This document shows positions 63,286-64,000 of a stretch of 64,000 nt of DNA, piece after piece. The translations under genes were made by a program, and so were the position numbers. This stretch comes from JANMES01 sp038329865 (lineage in GTDB: Bacteria; Planctomycetota; Phycisphaerae; Tepidisphaerales; Tepidisphaeraceae), in assembly GCA_038329865.1 (NCBI GenBank), contig JBBQNK010000005.1:62001-126000 (forward strand), read 5' to 3'. The notes under the pieces are model-generated. The model had not been told where the DNA came from, ran no database searches, and saw nothing but the letters and a program-made list of their open reading frames with translations. The stretch's first letter is position 1. Each line of letters starts with the position of its first letter.

Positions 63286-63999
63286 TCACAATTCCTTCGC
63301 CGAGTTCACGATCTTCTCCACCCGGCCGTCGTCCATCTTCGCGATCCGGTCGGCGAATTCGAAAATTCGGGCGTCGTGCGTCACGATCACCAGTGCCCGG
63401 TCTTCGCCGAGCGCGACTTTCCGCAGCAATTCCATCACCTTGTGGCCGGTCTCGTGATCGAGGGCGCTCGTCGGCTCGTCGCAGACGATCAATTTCGGCC
63501 CGTGGATCAGCGCCCGCGCGATCGCCACCCGCTGCTGCTGCCCGCCGGAAAGTTGGCTCGGCATGCTGTGGGCGCGATCGCCAAGCCCCACGCGGCTGAG
63601 CATTTCCTTCGCCCGCTCCAGCGATTCCTTCCGAGGCACGTCATTGATCAGCAACGGCACGGAAACATTCTCAGCAGCGTTCAGCGTCGGCAGCAGGTTG
63701 AACGCTTGAAACACGAACCCGATCGTCTGGCCGCGGTAGCGTGTCTTGTCGCCTTGCTTCATATGCTTGAAATCGTGGCCGAAGACTTCGCACTCGCCGT
63801 CGTCCTGATCGAGGATGCCTGCGATGACGGAAATGAGCGTGGTCTTCCCGCAACCACTCGGGCCGACGAGCATCATGAGCTTGTTGGTCGGCACTTCGAG
63901 ATCGATCCCGCGGAGCGCGTGCACCTGCGTATTGCCGGTGGTGTACGTCTTGGTCACGCCGCGACAGTGAACTGCGAGTTGTTGATCGATGACAGCCAT
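63286..63999 (-). CDS. ABC transporter ATPase of the MacB/LolD type
   Basis: 237 residues, starting one base before the window edge. It has Walker A GPSGCGKTTLISVIAGILDQ, Q-loop IGFVFQAFNLLPTLNAAENV, signature LSGGQQQRVAIARALIHGPK, Walker B LIVCDEPTSALDHETGH and H-loop VIVTHDARIFEFADRIAKM. These match the FtsE/LolD/MacB family. It should drive an FtsX/MacB-type permease whose gene is probably just upstream. It is the first gene seen of the export locus. Confidence 0.95.
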   Translation of the reverse strand: MAVIDQQLAVHCRGVTKTYTTGNTQVHALRGIDLEVPTNKLMMLVGPSGCGKTTLISVIAGILDQDDGECEVFGHDFKHMKQGDKTRYRGQTIGFVFQAFNLLPTLNAAENVSVPLLINDVPRKESLERAKEMLSRVGLGDRAHSMPSQLSGGQQQRVAIARALIHGPKLIVCDEPTSALDHETGHKVMELLRKVALGEDRALVIVTHDARIFEFADRIAKMDDGRVEKIVNSAKEL

Positions 64000-64000
64000 A

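Overview
The window looks like a chromosomal segment of a planctomycete, most likely of the class Phycisphaerae (Tepidisphaera/Humisphaera-like). This rests on several traits seen here: GC-rich DNA, two tandem DUF1559-type pseudopilins (GFTLVELLVVIGIIALLISI with a DGQNVLYADGHAEF motif), a zinc-ribbon tail of the CRHCGYDLRATPDRCPECG type common in planctomycetes, single housekeeping genes scattered among lineage-specific membrane proteins, and more than twenty long hairpin repeats between genes. No database search was possible, so the taxonomy is inference.

Layout. 1-6.2 kb: the 3' part of a glycoside-hydrolase-like gene, a small basic protein, a hypothetical protein, a tRNA-dihydrouridine synthase with a palindromic repeat inserted in frame, an outer-membrane barrel protein and hldD. 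6.2-11.6 kb: an integrative element of about 5.3 kb that has split a tRNA-Thr(UGU) gene at its anticodon loop. It carries its own intact tRNA-Thr(UGU), a tyrosine integrase, a serine recombinase, a GIY-YIG-like protein and three related membrane proteins that share an undescribed domain of about 45 residues. 11.7-17.4 kb: greA, an orphan atpC, an outer-membrane protein, an M24-fold protein, a Crp/Fnr gene with an in-frame amber codon, and a histidine kinase. 17.5-23.3 kb: a complete branched-chain amino-acid ABC transporter (substrate-binding protein, livH, livM, livG, livF) with a four-helix-bundle gene wedged between livG and livF. 23.4-27.7 kb: an ABC ATPase, a GlpT/PgtP-like MFS permease and a solute-binding protein, with no ABC permease.

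27.8-41.2 kb: metallopeptidase, M20 amidohydrolase, ABM-fold protein, XRE-cupin regulator facing a cupin gene, a Gfo/Idh remnant, a five-gene cluster with an AsnC-type didomain protein and small membrane proteins, a PcrA/UvrD helicase and a rhomboid protease. 41.2-54.6 kb: an HprK-like degenerate protein, an ACT protein, two pseudopilins, coaD, pgeF, a STAS protein, purM, two sugar-phosphate isomerase-like TIM barrels, lysA and an alpha/beta hydrolase.

54.7-64.0 kb: six genes in one orientation. In transcription order they encode a LolD/MacB-type ATPase, a HlyD adaptor, a second HlyD adaptor, a double-GAF/HlyD fusion, a PqqD-like/M50 protease/HlyD fusion and a short SecA-like ATPase. Together they look like an export or protein-maturation machine that joins cytosolic SecA-type and ABC-type motors to periplasmic adaptors and an intramembrane protease. 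I do not recognise it as a described system, and it is the strongest candidate for a new one here. The tRNA-splitting element is the other main item of interest.

Hairpin repeats with arms of roughly 20-35 bp occupy many intergenic junctions. They fall into recurring families (ACTTAGG, AAGGGGCAAG, CACAGAG/CACGAAG and others). One sits inside dus, as Rickettsia palindromic elements do.
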